The position numbers were made by a program, and so were the translations under genes. A DNA stretch of 45,962 bases from IMG/VR virus record IMGVR_UViG_3300012936_000031, positions 1 to 45,962 of that record, one strand, 5' to 3'. The notes beneath the pieces were generated by a model, which saw only the letters and a program-made list of their open reading frames with translations, was not told where the DNA came from and did no database searches. The DNA is from a virus. This document shows positions 15,234 to 23,757 of this stretch, one piece after another; positions within the stretch are counted from its first letter, which is position 1; each line of letters begins with the position of its first letter.

Positions 15234-17954
15234 ATGGCCAATGCAGAGTTCGTAGAACGCAGAATACAAAGCAATGGTAGTTTAGTAAACTTCAACATTG
15301 ATCGCAGTCAAAATTTTATTGACACAACCGTCAATGGACAAAAGACCCGAGTTTTTGGAACAACATCACAGTTAGCAGATTTTCAAAATAAAAAACCAGA
15401 CGGAACAGATGCTCTTGGTGTTAAAACAAGAACAGGAATACCAACAGGAAAAGCCAAAAAAATTATAGATGACGGAATAGGATCAACGTTTAAAGTCCCA
15501 CCAGCAGATTTTATTGATCCTGATAGGCTAGATTTACTTCCTCCTAACGCAGTTCCTGGTAATGTGAAAACTGAAGGAAGTCTTTTACCAAATCCACTAG
15601 AACAATTTGCAAGTTATACACCTTTGTGGACGTTAGCAGTGCTAACACCTAAACAATTTAACAAACCAGACAGTTACAGAACTGATGATTTAAGTTTTGC
15701 CAGTCAAGCAGAATACATTGGCGATGTAAGTGATTTTGCCAGTCCAGATGATTATGCAAAATTATCAAGTTCTATTATATTTTCTTCAGCAGGTAGGGGA
15801 GGAGAGTTTGGTAGACGAAGTCAGATTGATGGTGGAATTTCTCCTGAATATTTTGTAGACAATTTTAAAATGACTGCTGCTATTGCTCCTAGTCCTGCAA
15901 CAGGAACACAAAACGTTATTGGTTTTGAGTTTCAAGTTACTGAACCTTACAGTATGGGATTACTATTACAATCTATGCAGGTTGCTGCGAACAAAGCAGG
16001 ATATCCAGATTATCTTACAGCACCGTTTTTATTAAGATTAGATTTTAGAGGATTTAACGACAATGGACAGATGGTTAAATCTATTAAACCAAAACACTTT
16101 GTTTTAAAACTTAAAAAAGTTACATTTGATGTTACAGAAGCCGGCAGTGTATATGAAGTTTCAGGATACCCTTACAATCACCAGGCTTTCTCAGATACAG
16201 TAGATTCACTGTTTCAAGATATCAGTATTGCTCCAAAAATAGATGAAGATGCAACTGTAAAATCTATTCTAGGCGATGTGGATAATCCTAAAAGTTTAGT
16301 TTCAGTTTTAAATGCTAATGAAGCAGAATTAGTAAAACAAGGCAAGTACGATGTTCCTGATGTATATGAAGTACAATTTCCTGAAAGATCTTTTGATTTT
16401 GTACCAGCAGACAAATCAACCAGCGAAAGCAAAAGTGCAACTATAGGGACTAAAGAAAGCCAAGGCAAAGTCATTAAAGGAAACAATAGCGCAAATTCTA
16501 ATTCAGATACAGGCAATAACAAAATTGCAGATTCAAAATTTGATTACAATGCACAAAAAGGTGGTAACTTTGCGTTTAGAAAAGAAGCAGATACTGTAGA
16601 TGAAAAAACAGGAGTTATTCAAAGAGGTAAAGTAAGTATTGATCCTAAAAATAGAGTCTTTAATTTTACACAGAAAATGAAACTTACTGATGTTATCGAA
16701 CAGGTAATATTAAGTTCAAACTATTCAACACGTGCAGTCAAAGGCGAATTACCAATGACTGAAGAAGGTTATGTACAATGGTTTAAAACTGATGTTCAAG
16801 TTGAGTTTTTAGGCTATGATGAAAGTGTTGGAGACTTTGCTAAAAAATACACATTTAGAGTTGTACCTTATCTTGCTCATAATAGTGTTTTCACAAATCC
16901 TACTGCTAAACCTCCAGGTCAAGATGAATTAAAAAGACAGATTTGTAAAGAATACAATTATATCTATTCTGGACAAAATAATGATATCATTGATTTCAAT
17001 ATCACAATAAACAATTTATTTTACACAGGTATAAATCCAGCGGCAGAAGCAAATACTAAAACAGAAGTCAACAATGACGGCGGCGGAACAGCAGGCAAGA
17101 GTACAAAAGATGCTTCTACAGATAAAGGACCAGATCCCAAAGCCGCAGTTGCAAACTTAGGAAAAAGTAAAGTAAAGCGTGATCCTAATTTACTTAATAC
17201 CTTAAAAGGTGGTAGCGGATATGCTGATGTTGAAAAACGTGTTGCAGAAAATTTCCATAACGCTTTGGTAAGCAATGCAAGTGCAGATCTAATAAAAACA
17301 GAATTAACAATTCTAGGCGACACTTTCTGGTTAATTGAAAGTGGTATGAACAATTATTTTGCACCTGCAGAAGAAGGCGCACAGTTTACACAAGATGGAA
17401 CAGCAAATTACGAAGGTAATGATGTTTTTATTAGATTAAATTTCAGAACTCCTATTCAGTTAGACGAATCAGCAGGACAGTTTGCATTTAGTGACAAAAC
17501 AAAGTACAGTCCTTTTAGTGGCATCTATAGAGTCTTTAGATGTGAAAATGAATTTTCAGGCGGTGTATTCAAGCAAACTTTACATTGTGTAAGAATGCAA
17601 GGCCAAGCAGAAGACTACGATGGCGAAGATATTGCAGAAAGCAAAACCGGCTCTATGCCTACTAATATCGGTGATGATAAACCGCCGAAAAAATCAGTTG
17701 CAGAAGAGACGCCTCCTGCAAAGAGTTTCGAAGATAAAGCAAAAGCATTTGTATTCAATAACTTTGGAATTAATATTGATAGCCTACCAGCAGGAGTAGA
17801 CAGTCCTAAAGAACCAGAAGGTCCTAAACTTATAGAAAGACGTAGACAATCCAATGGTGAATTAGTAAACTTTAACATTGATAGAACCCAACCTTTTGTA
17901 GATGAAAAAGATGCAGCAGGAAATACTATTAGAATATTTGAGACAGGCAAATGA
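15234..17954 (+). CDS. Large baseplate (probable hub) structural protein with duplicated terminal segment
   Basis: A 906-residue protein located between gp53 and the spike gp5. It contains PLEQFASYTPLWTLAVLTPK (from about residue 122), YFVDNFKMTAAIAPSPATGT, EPYSMGLLLQSMQVAANKAG, and late in the chain YSPFSGIYRVFRCENEFSGG followed by FKQTLHCVRMQGQ. These are typical of a large uncharacterised virion protein at this location in marine T4-like phages. The position beside gp5, and the absence of any other gp27 candidate here, suggest a hub role; I am not sure of it. Residues 5-46 (ERRIQSNGSLVNFNIDRSQ) are repeated at the C-terminus, residues 864-906 (ERRRQSNGELVNFNIDRTQ). AGGAG precedes the start. 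The stop overlaps gp5 by ATGA. Confidence 0.55.
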   Translation: MANAEFVERRIQSNGSLVNFNIDRSQNFIDTTVNGQKTRVFGTTSQLADFQNKKPDGTDALGVKTRTGIPTGKAKKIIDDGIGSTFKVPPADFIDPDRLDLLPPNAVPGNVKTEGSLLPNPLEQFASYTPLWTLAVLTPKQFNKPDSYRTDDLSFASQAEYIGDVSDFASPDDYAKLSSSIIFSSAGRGGEFGRRSQIDGGISPEYFVDNFKMTAAIAPSPATGTQNVIGFEFQVTEPYSMGLLLQSMQVAANKAGYPDYLTAPFLLRLDFRGFNDNGQMVKSIKPKHFVLKLKKVTFDVTEAGSVYEVSGYPYNHQAFSDTVDSLFQDISIAPKIDEDATVKSILGDVDNPKSLVSVLNANEAELVKQGKYDVPDVYEVQFPERSFDFVPADKSTSESKSATIGTKESQGKVIKGNNSANSNSDTGNNKIADSKFDYNAQKGGNFAFRKEADTVDEKTGVIQRGKVSIDPKNRVFNFTQKMKLTDVIEQVILSSNYSTRAVKGELPMTEEGYVQWFKTDVQVEFLGYDESVGDFAKKYTFRVVPYLAHNSVFTNPTAKPPGQDELKRQICKEYNYIYSGQNNDIIDFNITINNLFYTGINPAAEANTKTEVNNDGGGTAGKSTKDASTDKGPDPKAAVANLGKSKVKRDPNLLNTLKGGSGYADVEKRVAENFHNALVSNASADLIKTELTILGDTFWLIESGMNNYFAPAEEGAQFTQDGTANYEGNDVFIRLNFRTPIQLDESAGQFAFSDKTKYSPFSGIYRVFRCENEFSGGVFKQTLHCVRMQGQAEDYDGEDIAESKTGSMPTNIGDDKPPKKSVAEETPPAKSFEDKAKAFVFNNFGINIDSLPAGVDSPKEPEGPKLIERRRQSNGELVNFNIDRTQPFVDEKDAAGNTIRIFETGK

Positions 17955-19717
17955 GCTTAGAACGCAGAACACGATACGATAGAACTAGAGGCGTAGGATT
18001 AGGTTCCGGCGTCTATGTTGCTACAGTCATCAGCACGATGGATCCTACCTTTATGGGTAGATTGAAAGTAACACTATTGCGAGAACAAGGTAACGATGTT
18101 GGTACAGAAAATCAAACGTATGTTGTTACCTATGCTTCTCCGTTTTTTGGTTATACTCCTTATGAAGCCCAAGGTAAAAACAAAGATGATTTTAACGATA
18201 GTCAAAAGTCTTATGGTATGTGGATGGTACCACCTGATGTAGGTGTTAAAGTTTTATGTATGTTTGTTGACGGTGATCCTGGGCAAGGATTTTGGTTTGC
18301 TTGTGTACCTGCAAACTTTGCTAATCATATGGTACCAGCAATAGGGGCAAGTCTTTCAGTTGAACAATCGCCATCAGATAAAAAACGTTATAATACAAGT
18401 CAACCTTTACCTGTTGCAGAAATTAATAAAGAAATAAATGCTGACGAACAGGAAATTGATCCTGAAAACATTAACAAAGCAGTACATCCTATTGCAGACA
18501 GATTCTTAACACAAGGTATACTTGAAGATGATGCAAGGGGAACCACTGTTAGTACAGCAAGACGAACTGTACCAAATAATGTTTTCGGTATTAGTACGCC
18601 CGGACCTCTAGACTATGCACCTGGTTCTAAACGTATGCCAATCGGAACAAGAGAAGGCATCAGTCCAACAGCAGTACCTGTTAGCAGACTAGGTGGAACA
18701 CAGTTTGTAATGGATGACGGCGATGACAGATTTACAAGGAAAACAGCACCAGATGTAGGACCAGTAGAATATGCTGATGTGGCAGCAGGGGAAAAAGGAA
18801 TTGAAAATATTCCTTACAATGAACATACACGTATTCGTACTAGAACCGGTCATCAAATTCTTATGCATAATTCAGAAGATTTAATTTACATAGGAAACAG
18901 CAAAGGCACTGCTTGGGTAGAATTAACATCTAACGGAAAAATAGATATCTATGCTGCTGACAGTATAAGCATACACAGTGAGAATGATTTAAACATTCGT
19001 GCAGATAGAGATGTAAACATAGAAGGCGGTAGAAACGTAAACATAAAAGCAACAGCAGAATATGCAAGTACAACTGAACTACATCGTAGAGATGAAGATG
19101 GAAAAGTAATTCCTAAAATACAAGATGACGCAGAATTTGAAGCAGGTCGTGTACAAATAGAAAGTGCATTTAATACAAATATTCTAATAGGTGCTAACGG
19201 CAGAATTGAAACACGCAATTACAAAAACAGTGAAGATGTTGCGGTTGATGGAGATTTAGATATTAGCGTAATAGGTAGCACACGCTTTAGCACAGGTTAT
19301 GGTAATGTTGCACCACACGATTACGAAATAAAAGTTTCAGGAGATACTTTAATCAAAACAACAGGTGATGTTGATATTAATACAGATGGACATAATTGGT
19401 TAACAGCAGGAGCAACCACAGAAATAAACAGTGGTGGCGACCATATTGAAACAGCACCTAACATTCATATGAATGGACCAACAGCATCTACAGCAGCAGA
19501 GGCAGCAGAGGCACAAGTAATCAGCGATCTTATTACCCACGACAATGTTTATACAGACGGTAACTTATTGTGGAATGAGACAAAATATCAATCAGGCGTG
19601 TTTAACAGTATTATGAAAAGAATACCTATGCACGAACCTTGGTTGTTACACGAAAATCAAACACCAAACTTCTTAACACCGTCTGATACAGATAGAGAAG
19701 CAAGTGAGGAACAGTAA
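17951..19717 (+). CDS. gp5: Central spike/baseplate hub protein gp5, lacking the lysozyme domain
   Basis: A 588-residue spike protein. An N-terminal OB-fold (about residues 18-130: GVYVATVISTMDPTFMGRLK, WMVPPDVGVKVLCMFVDGDP, FWFACVPANF) is the VgrG/gp5-type domain. A linker follows. From about residue 290 comes a run of short alternating strands (ELTSNGKIDIYAADSISIHS, NDLNIRADRDVNIEGGRNV) with 8-residue spacing, which is the triple-stranded beta-helix needle, continuing as DVDINTDGHNW and similar. The trimeric needle pierces the outer membrane. T4 gp5 has a lysozyme domain between OB-fold and needle. Here that space is a low-complexity linker with no lysozyme motif. The start overlaps the previous stop (ATGA), and the stop overlaps the gp25 start (TAATG). 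Confidence 0.8.
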   Translation: MSLERRTRYDRTRGVGLGSGVYVATVISTMDPTFMGRLKVTLLREQGNDVGTENQTYVVTYASPFFGYTPYEAQGKNKDDFNDSQKSYGMWMVPPDVGVKVLCMFVDGDPGQGFWFACVPANFANHMVPAIGASLSVEQSPSDKKRYNTSQPLPVAEINKEINADEQEIDPENINKAVHPIADRFLTQGILEDDARGTTVSTARRTVPNNVFGISTPGPLDYAPGSKRMPIGTREGISPTAVPVSRLGGTQFVMDDGDDRFTRKTAPDVGPVEYADVAAGEKGIENIPYNEHTRIRTRTGHQILMHNSEDLIYIGNSKGTAWVELTSNGKIDIYAADSISIHSENDLNIRADRDVNIEGGRNVNIKATAEYASTTELHRRDEDGKVIPKIQDDAEFEAGRVQIESAFNTNILIGANGRIETRNYKNSEDVAVDGDLDISVIGSTRFSTGYGNVAPHDYEIKVSGDTLIKTTGDVDINTDGHNWLTAGATTEINSGGDHIETAPNIHMNGPTASTAAEAAEAQVISDLITHDNVYTDGNLLWNETKYQSGVFNSIMKRIPMHEPWLLHENQTPNFLTPSDTDREASEEQ

Positions 19718-20154
19718 TGAGTAAACTTTTTAATCAAAAGAAAGTGGCATCAAATGTAGCATCAACAGGCGATGATGTGCAAACTTCCTTCACGTACAAA
19801 GGTTTTTCAAGTTCTAATGCTAAAAATGGCTACAAGTTGTATGACATTGACCTTGTTAAACAGGATTTAATTAATCACTTCTATATTAGAAAAGGTGAAA
19901 AGTTACAAAATCCTGACTTTGGAACAGTGATATGGGATATGATTTTTGAACCATTTACTGAAGATGTGAAGAATATAGTGTCAAAAGATGTAGAAGCAAT
20001 CGTAAATTACGATCCGCGAGTAGAAGTTGAAACTATTTCAATTGACAGTACAGAATTTGGTATGAGAATTGACGCTACAGTTAGGTATTTGCCATTTAAC
20101 GTCACTGATAGAATGACGTTTGAATTTGACAGAAATAGCTCAACTATAAAGTAA
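19717..20154 (+). CDS. gp25: Baseplate wedge subunit gp25
   Basis: A 145-residue gp25/GpW-lysozyme-like sheath-initiator protein. The conserved core reads LVKQDLINHFYIRKGEKLQN followed by PDFGTVIWDMIFEPF, including the family's RKGE..NP.FG..IWD pattern. A C-terminal beta-strand region follows (RYLPFNVTDRMTFEF), which starts the sheath handshake. T4 gp25 has 132 residues. The extra N-terminal 20 residues are polar. AGGA precedes the start. Despite the old name, the fold is not expected to have lysozyme activity. Confidence 0.9.
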   Translation: MSKLFNQKKVASNVASTGDDVQTSFTYKGFSSSNAKNGYKLYDIDLVKQDLINHFYIRKGEKLQNPDFGTVIWDMIFEPFTEDVKNIVSKDVEAIVNYDPRVEVETISIDSTEFGMRIDATVRYLPFNVTDRMTFEFDRNSSTIK

Positions 20155-20170
20155 GCAGTTAATTCATTAC

Positions 20171-20178
20171 GCTAAATA
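20171..20178 (+). promoter_or_regulatory. Weak late-promoter-like site before gp6
   Basis: GCTAAATA in the 42-base gap between gp25 and gp6 matches 6 of 8 positions of TATAAATA. It is followed by a TAGGAT ribosome site before the ATG at 20197. It is the only appreciable gap within the baseplate operon. The match is too weak for a firm call. Confidence 0.2.
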
Positions 20179-20196
20179 TTACGTAGGATTTAAAAT

Positions 20197-23100
20197 ATGA
20201 GCACCACTGCAAGACAAAATAATTTAATATTGAACGAAGACTGGACTAGAATCTATCAGACGTTTAAAAACGCTGATTTTAAGTCCTATGACTTCGAAAA
20301 TTTACGTAGGGTTATAATCAACTATCTGCGTGAAAATTATCCTGAAGATTTTAATGATTATATTGAAAGTTCTGAATACATTGCTTTAATCGATGCAATT
20401 GCTTTTCTAGGTCAAAGCCTATCATTTAGACTTGATCTTGCTAGTAGAGAAAACTTTATTGAACTTGCTGATCGCAAAGAAAGTGTATTGCGTATTGCAA
20501 GAATGTTATCATATAATGCTAAACGTAATATTCCTGCACAGGGTTTACTAAAATTTACAAGCCTCAATACAACTGAAGATATTGTAGATAGCAACGGAAA
20601 AAATTTAGCACAACAGACTGTGAGATGGAATGACCCTACAAACACAAATTGGTCAGAACAGTTTATATTACTTTTAAATGCTGCAATGAGTGATAACACA
20701 GAATTTGGTAGAAGCCAAGGCACTGCTAATATAGGTGGTATTCCTACAGAACAATATAGATTTAGATCTTTTTCTTCAGATGTACCTGTGTTTAGTTTTG
20801 CAAAATCTGTATCAGGACGTAATATGGTTTTTGAATTGTTTAGTTCAACATTTAAGGATTCAGAAGAGATTTACGAAGAAGCACCAACACCAGGTAACCA
20901 AGTAGGTTTTGTTTACAGACAGGATGGTCAAGGACCAGCAAGTACCAACACAGGATTTTATATGATGTTTAAGCAAGGTTCTTTAGAACTTGCAGACTTT
21001 ACTATTGATGTTCCTACAACTAATGAAAGAGTAGCAATTGAAAGTCAAAACATCAATAATAATGATGTTTGGCTATTCAATTTAAATGCTAATGGATCGC
21101 AAGGTTCTGAATGGTTGAAAGTAAGTAATTTGCTTGGTAACAATATAATTTACAATTCTATTGCAGGCGACACAAGAGATATTTTTAGTGTTGCAACAAA
21201 AGAAGATGATAAAGTTGATTTAGTATTTGCAGATGGAGTATACGGAAATTTACCACAAGGTTCATTTAGAACTTACTATAGAGTAAGCAATGGTTTAAAT
21301 TATACAATTAGTCCTAATGAATTAAGAAATATTAATGTAAGCATTCCTTATATCAATAAAAGCGGTGCAAGGCACACATTAACAGTTGGATTAGGTTTAC
21401 AGTATTCTGTAAACTCGGCAACAGGTAGTGAAAGTGCTGATCAAATCAAAGAAAGAGCACCTGCAAGTTATTACACACAAAATAGAATGATCACAGGAGA
21501 AGATTACAATCTTGCTCCACTTACTACTTCACAAAATATTTTAAAAGTTAAAGCAGTAAACAGGACTAGCAGCGGTATATCTAGAAACATTGATATTATT
21601 GATGCTAGTGGAAAATATAGTTCGCTTAATGTTTTTGGCGATGACGGTTATATCTATAAACAAGAAAGTGAAAGGTACCTTTCTTTTAAATTTACAAGCA
21701 GTACAGATATTATTAATTTTATAAGAAACAAAGTTGAAAAAGTTTTTTCAGATACAGATGTGTATAATTTTTACATTACTAAATTTGATAAAATTTTGTT
21801 TAGTGAAACAAACATAACTTGGAATAGTATTACTAATGACATAAACAGTGGTACAGGTTATTTCGTAAACAGTGTTGACAACAGTTTGCTTAAAACAGGA
21901 AATTATACTACAAACAATTTGAAATATATTGTTCCTGGTGCAAGTGTACAGTTTGTTGCACCTGAAGGCAAGCACTTTATGCCAGACGGTACACTGATGG
22001 ACGGTGAAGCGGATCACCAAGGAAGCTCAACTTATAGATGGACTAAAGTTGTTAGTGTAAATGGTGATGGTACTAATGCTGGTCGAGGTGTTCTACCAAC
22101 AGGATTAGGACCAATAGTATTTTCCGATAATATTCCTAGCGGCGCTATTGCTACTAGAATAGTTGCCAAATTTACTAACGACATTTCAAGTGCAATAGAA
22201 TCACAGATGGTTACTATTTGTTCTAACAATTTAAACTTTGGTTTACGTTACGATGTTACGGATTCTCAATGGAAAATTATACAAAATGCAAATTTAAATC
22301 TCACAGATGGTTTTAGTTTAGGTAAAGCAGGAGATGTTACAAATGAAAATCTTGATGCTTCTTGGTTAGTTGCATTTGTTAAAGACAACGATCAATATAT
22401 TATTAGAATTAGAAGTTTAGATTACATATTTGGTAGCGTACAACAAAATAGATTTTATTTTGACAAAAATGATAAAGCCTATAATAATATTACAGGACTT
22501 TTAGAAAAAGACAAAATTAAAGTTTTAAGTATTAACAAAAAATTTAACAATGCAGATTCTTTAATAAATGATTATGAGTTTGAAGTTGATGACACAATTA
22601 AGTTCGACGACGGATACGAATCAAGCAAAGAGATAAAAATTGCTTTTGCAGACAAAGACAGTGACGGTGTTGTAGATGATCCGCAATCTTTTGAAAATAT
22701 TGTTGGTTTAGATTTAGATTTACAATTTTTATACTTCAAGAGCGAAATAGACACTTATGGAAGTTTAGTATACAACTTACTAGATAATACAGTTGCAAAT
22801 ATTGTTGCTATTGAAAGAGAGTCACAAGTAAACATTAACAATTATGAAGATGGACAGTTAATATATTTTTATGATGTAAATGAAAACGTTATTAAAAGTG
22901 TAAACAAAACTACAAACACACTTGATTTAGAACCTGATTACAAAGCAGAAGTTGGAAGACAAAATCTTAAGTTCCAATATACTCACGCTGCAAGTTCTGA
23001 TAGAAGAGTAGATCCTAGTTCAACTAACATACAGGACATTTTTATATTAACTAGATCATATGACACTGCATTTAGAAACTATCTAGCAGGTGGTTCAGTA

Positions 23101-23757
23101 GAGCCTACACTTCCTACAACTGAAGATTTAAGAATAGCATTCGGCAGTGGTTTAAATGCAATTAAATCAATAAGCGATGAAATAATCTATCATCCTGTAC
23201 AATATAAAGTTTTATTTGGATCAACAGCAGAAGAAAAACTACAAGCACAGTTTAAGGTTGTAAAAAATCCTAATAAAAATATTAATGACAATAATTTAAA
23301 AGTAAGAATTGTAAATGCAATTAATACTTTCTTTGGAGTTAATAACTGGGATTTTGGCGACAGATTTTATATGAGTGAATTGACAACTTATGTAGTAAAT
23401 TCTGTTTCACCGGACGTTACAAACTTTGTTATATTGCCAAGAGATCCAAGACAAGTATTCGGAAGTTTATTTGAAATTCAAAGTAAGCCAGATGAAATAT
23501 TTGTAAGTGGAGCAAGAGTAGACGATGTTGAAATTGTTTCTAGTATTACTGCTGCTGAAATTAGACAAGGCAGCGGAACAGTTATTAACGCCGGAACTGA
23601 AAGTTCAAGCACAAGTACTAGTTCTTCTTCCACCACAAATTTAACATCAGTTACTACAAGTACAAGTAGTACAACAAGTACCAGATCTAGCAGTTCAGGA
23701 TCTAGCAGTTCAGGATCTAGCAGTTCAGGTTCAAGTGGTGGAGGTTCTAGTTACTAA
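20197..23757 (+). CDS. gp6: Baseplate wedge subunit gp6, enlarged, with Ser-rich tail
   Basis: A 1186-residue protein. The N-terminal region is gp6: WTRIYQTFKNADFKSYDFEN, then LRENYPEDFNDYIESSEYIA, FRLDLASRENFIELADRKES and ARMLSYNAKRNIPAQG, typical of the dimerising wedge protein that forms the inner baseplate ring with gp7 and gp53. A second conserved stretch, RAPASYYTQNRMITGEDYNL at about residue 425, and a C-terminal domain (from about 990) with YKVLFGSTAEEKLQAQF and LTTYVVNSVSPDV also fit. T4 gp6 has 660 residues, so about 400-500 residues in the middle (roughly 470-960) look like an insertion. The last 50 residues are a Ser/Thr/Gly tail encoded partly by a 15-bp tandem repeat. The stop overlaps the next start (TAATG). 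Confidence 0.85.
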   Translation: MSTTARQNNLILNEDWTRIYQTFKNADFKSYDFENLRRVIINYLRENYPEDFNDYIESSEYIALIDAIAFLGQSLSFRLDLASRENFIELADRKESVLRIARMLSYNAKRNIPAQGLLKFTSLNTTEDIVDSNGKNLAQQTVRWNDPTNTNWSEQFILLLNAAMSDNTEFGRSQGTANIGGIPTEQYRFRSFSSDVPVFSFAKSVSGRNMVFELFSSTFKDSEEIYEEAPTPGNQVGFVYRQDGQGPASTNTGFYMMFKQGSLELADFTIDVPTTNERVAIESQNINNNDVWLFNLNANGSQGSEWLKVSNLLGNNIIYNSIAGDTRDIFSVATKEDDKVDLVFADGVYGNLPQGSFRTYYRVSNGLNYTISPNELRNINVSIPYINKSGARHTLTVGLGLQYSVNSATGSESADQIKERAPASYYTQNRMITGEDYNLAPLTTSQNILKVKAVNRTSSGISRNIDIIDASGKYSSLNVFGDDGYIYKQESERYLSFKFTSSTDIINFIRNKVEKVFSDTDVYNFYITKFDKILFSETNITWNSITNDINSGTGYFVNSVDNSLLKTGNYTTNNLKYIVPGASVQFVAPEGKHFMPDGTLMDGEADHQGSSTYRWTKVVSVNGDGTNAGRGVLPTGLGPIVFSDNIPSGAIATRIVAKFTNDISSAIESQMVTICSNNLNFGLRYDVTDSQWKIIQNANLNLTDGFSLGKAGDVTNENLDASWLVAFVKDNDQYIIRIRSLDYIFGSVQQNRFYFDKNDKAYNNITGLLEKDKIKVLSINKKFNNADSLINDYEFEVDDTIKFDDGYESSKEIKIAFADKDSDGVVDDPQSFENIVGLDLDLQFLYFKSEIDTYGSLVYNLLDNTVANIVAIERESQVNINNYEDGQLIYFYDVNENVIKSVNKTTNTLDLEPDYKAEVGRQNLKFQYTHAASSDRRVDPSSTNIQDIFILTRSYDTAFRNYLAGGSVEPTLPTTEDLRIAFGSGLNAIKSISDEIIYHPVQYKVLFGSTAEEKLQAQFKVVKNPNKNINDNNLKVRIVNAINTFFGVNNWDFGDRFYMSELTTYVVNSVSPDVTNFVILPRDPRQVFGSLFEIQSKPDEIFVSGARVDDVEIVSSITAAEIRQGSGTVINAGTESSSTSTSSSSTTNLTSVTTSTSSTTSTRSSSSGSSSSGSSSSGSSGGGSSY
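23684..23728 (+). repeat. 15-bp tandem repeat, three perfect copies, in the gp6 tail
   Basis: GATCTAGCAGTTCAG is repeated three times without a mismatch (23684-23698, 23699-23713, 23714-23728). A degenerate fourth unit follows. The repeat is in frame and encodes the pentapeptide unit SSSSG in the Ser-rich C-terminus of gp6. Perfect short repeats of this sort expand and contract by replication slippage, so copy number probably varies between relatives. Confidence 0.9.

Noticed and set aside
23601-23757. Ser-rich repeat at the gp6 end considered as a CRISPR-like or attachment repeat.
   Set aside because: The 15-bp units are contiguous without spacers and in frame. This is a simple coding tandem repeat.
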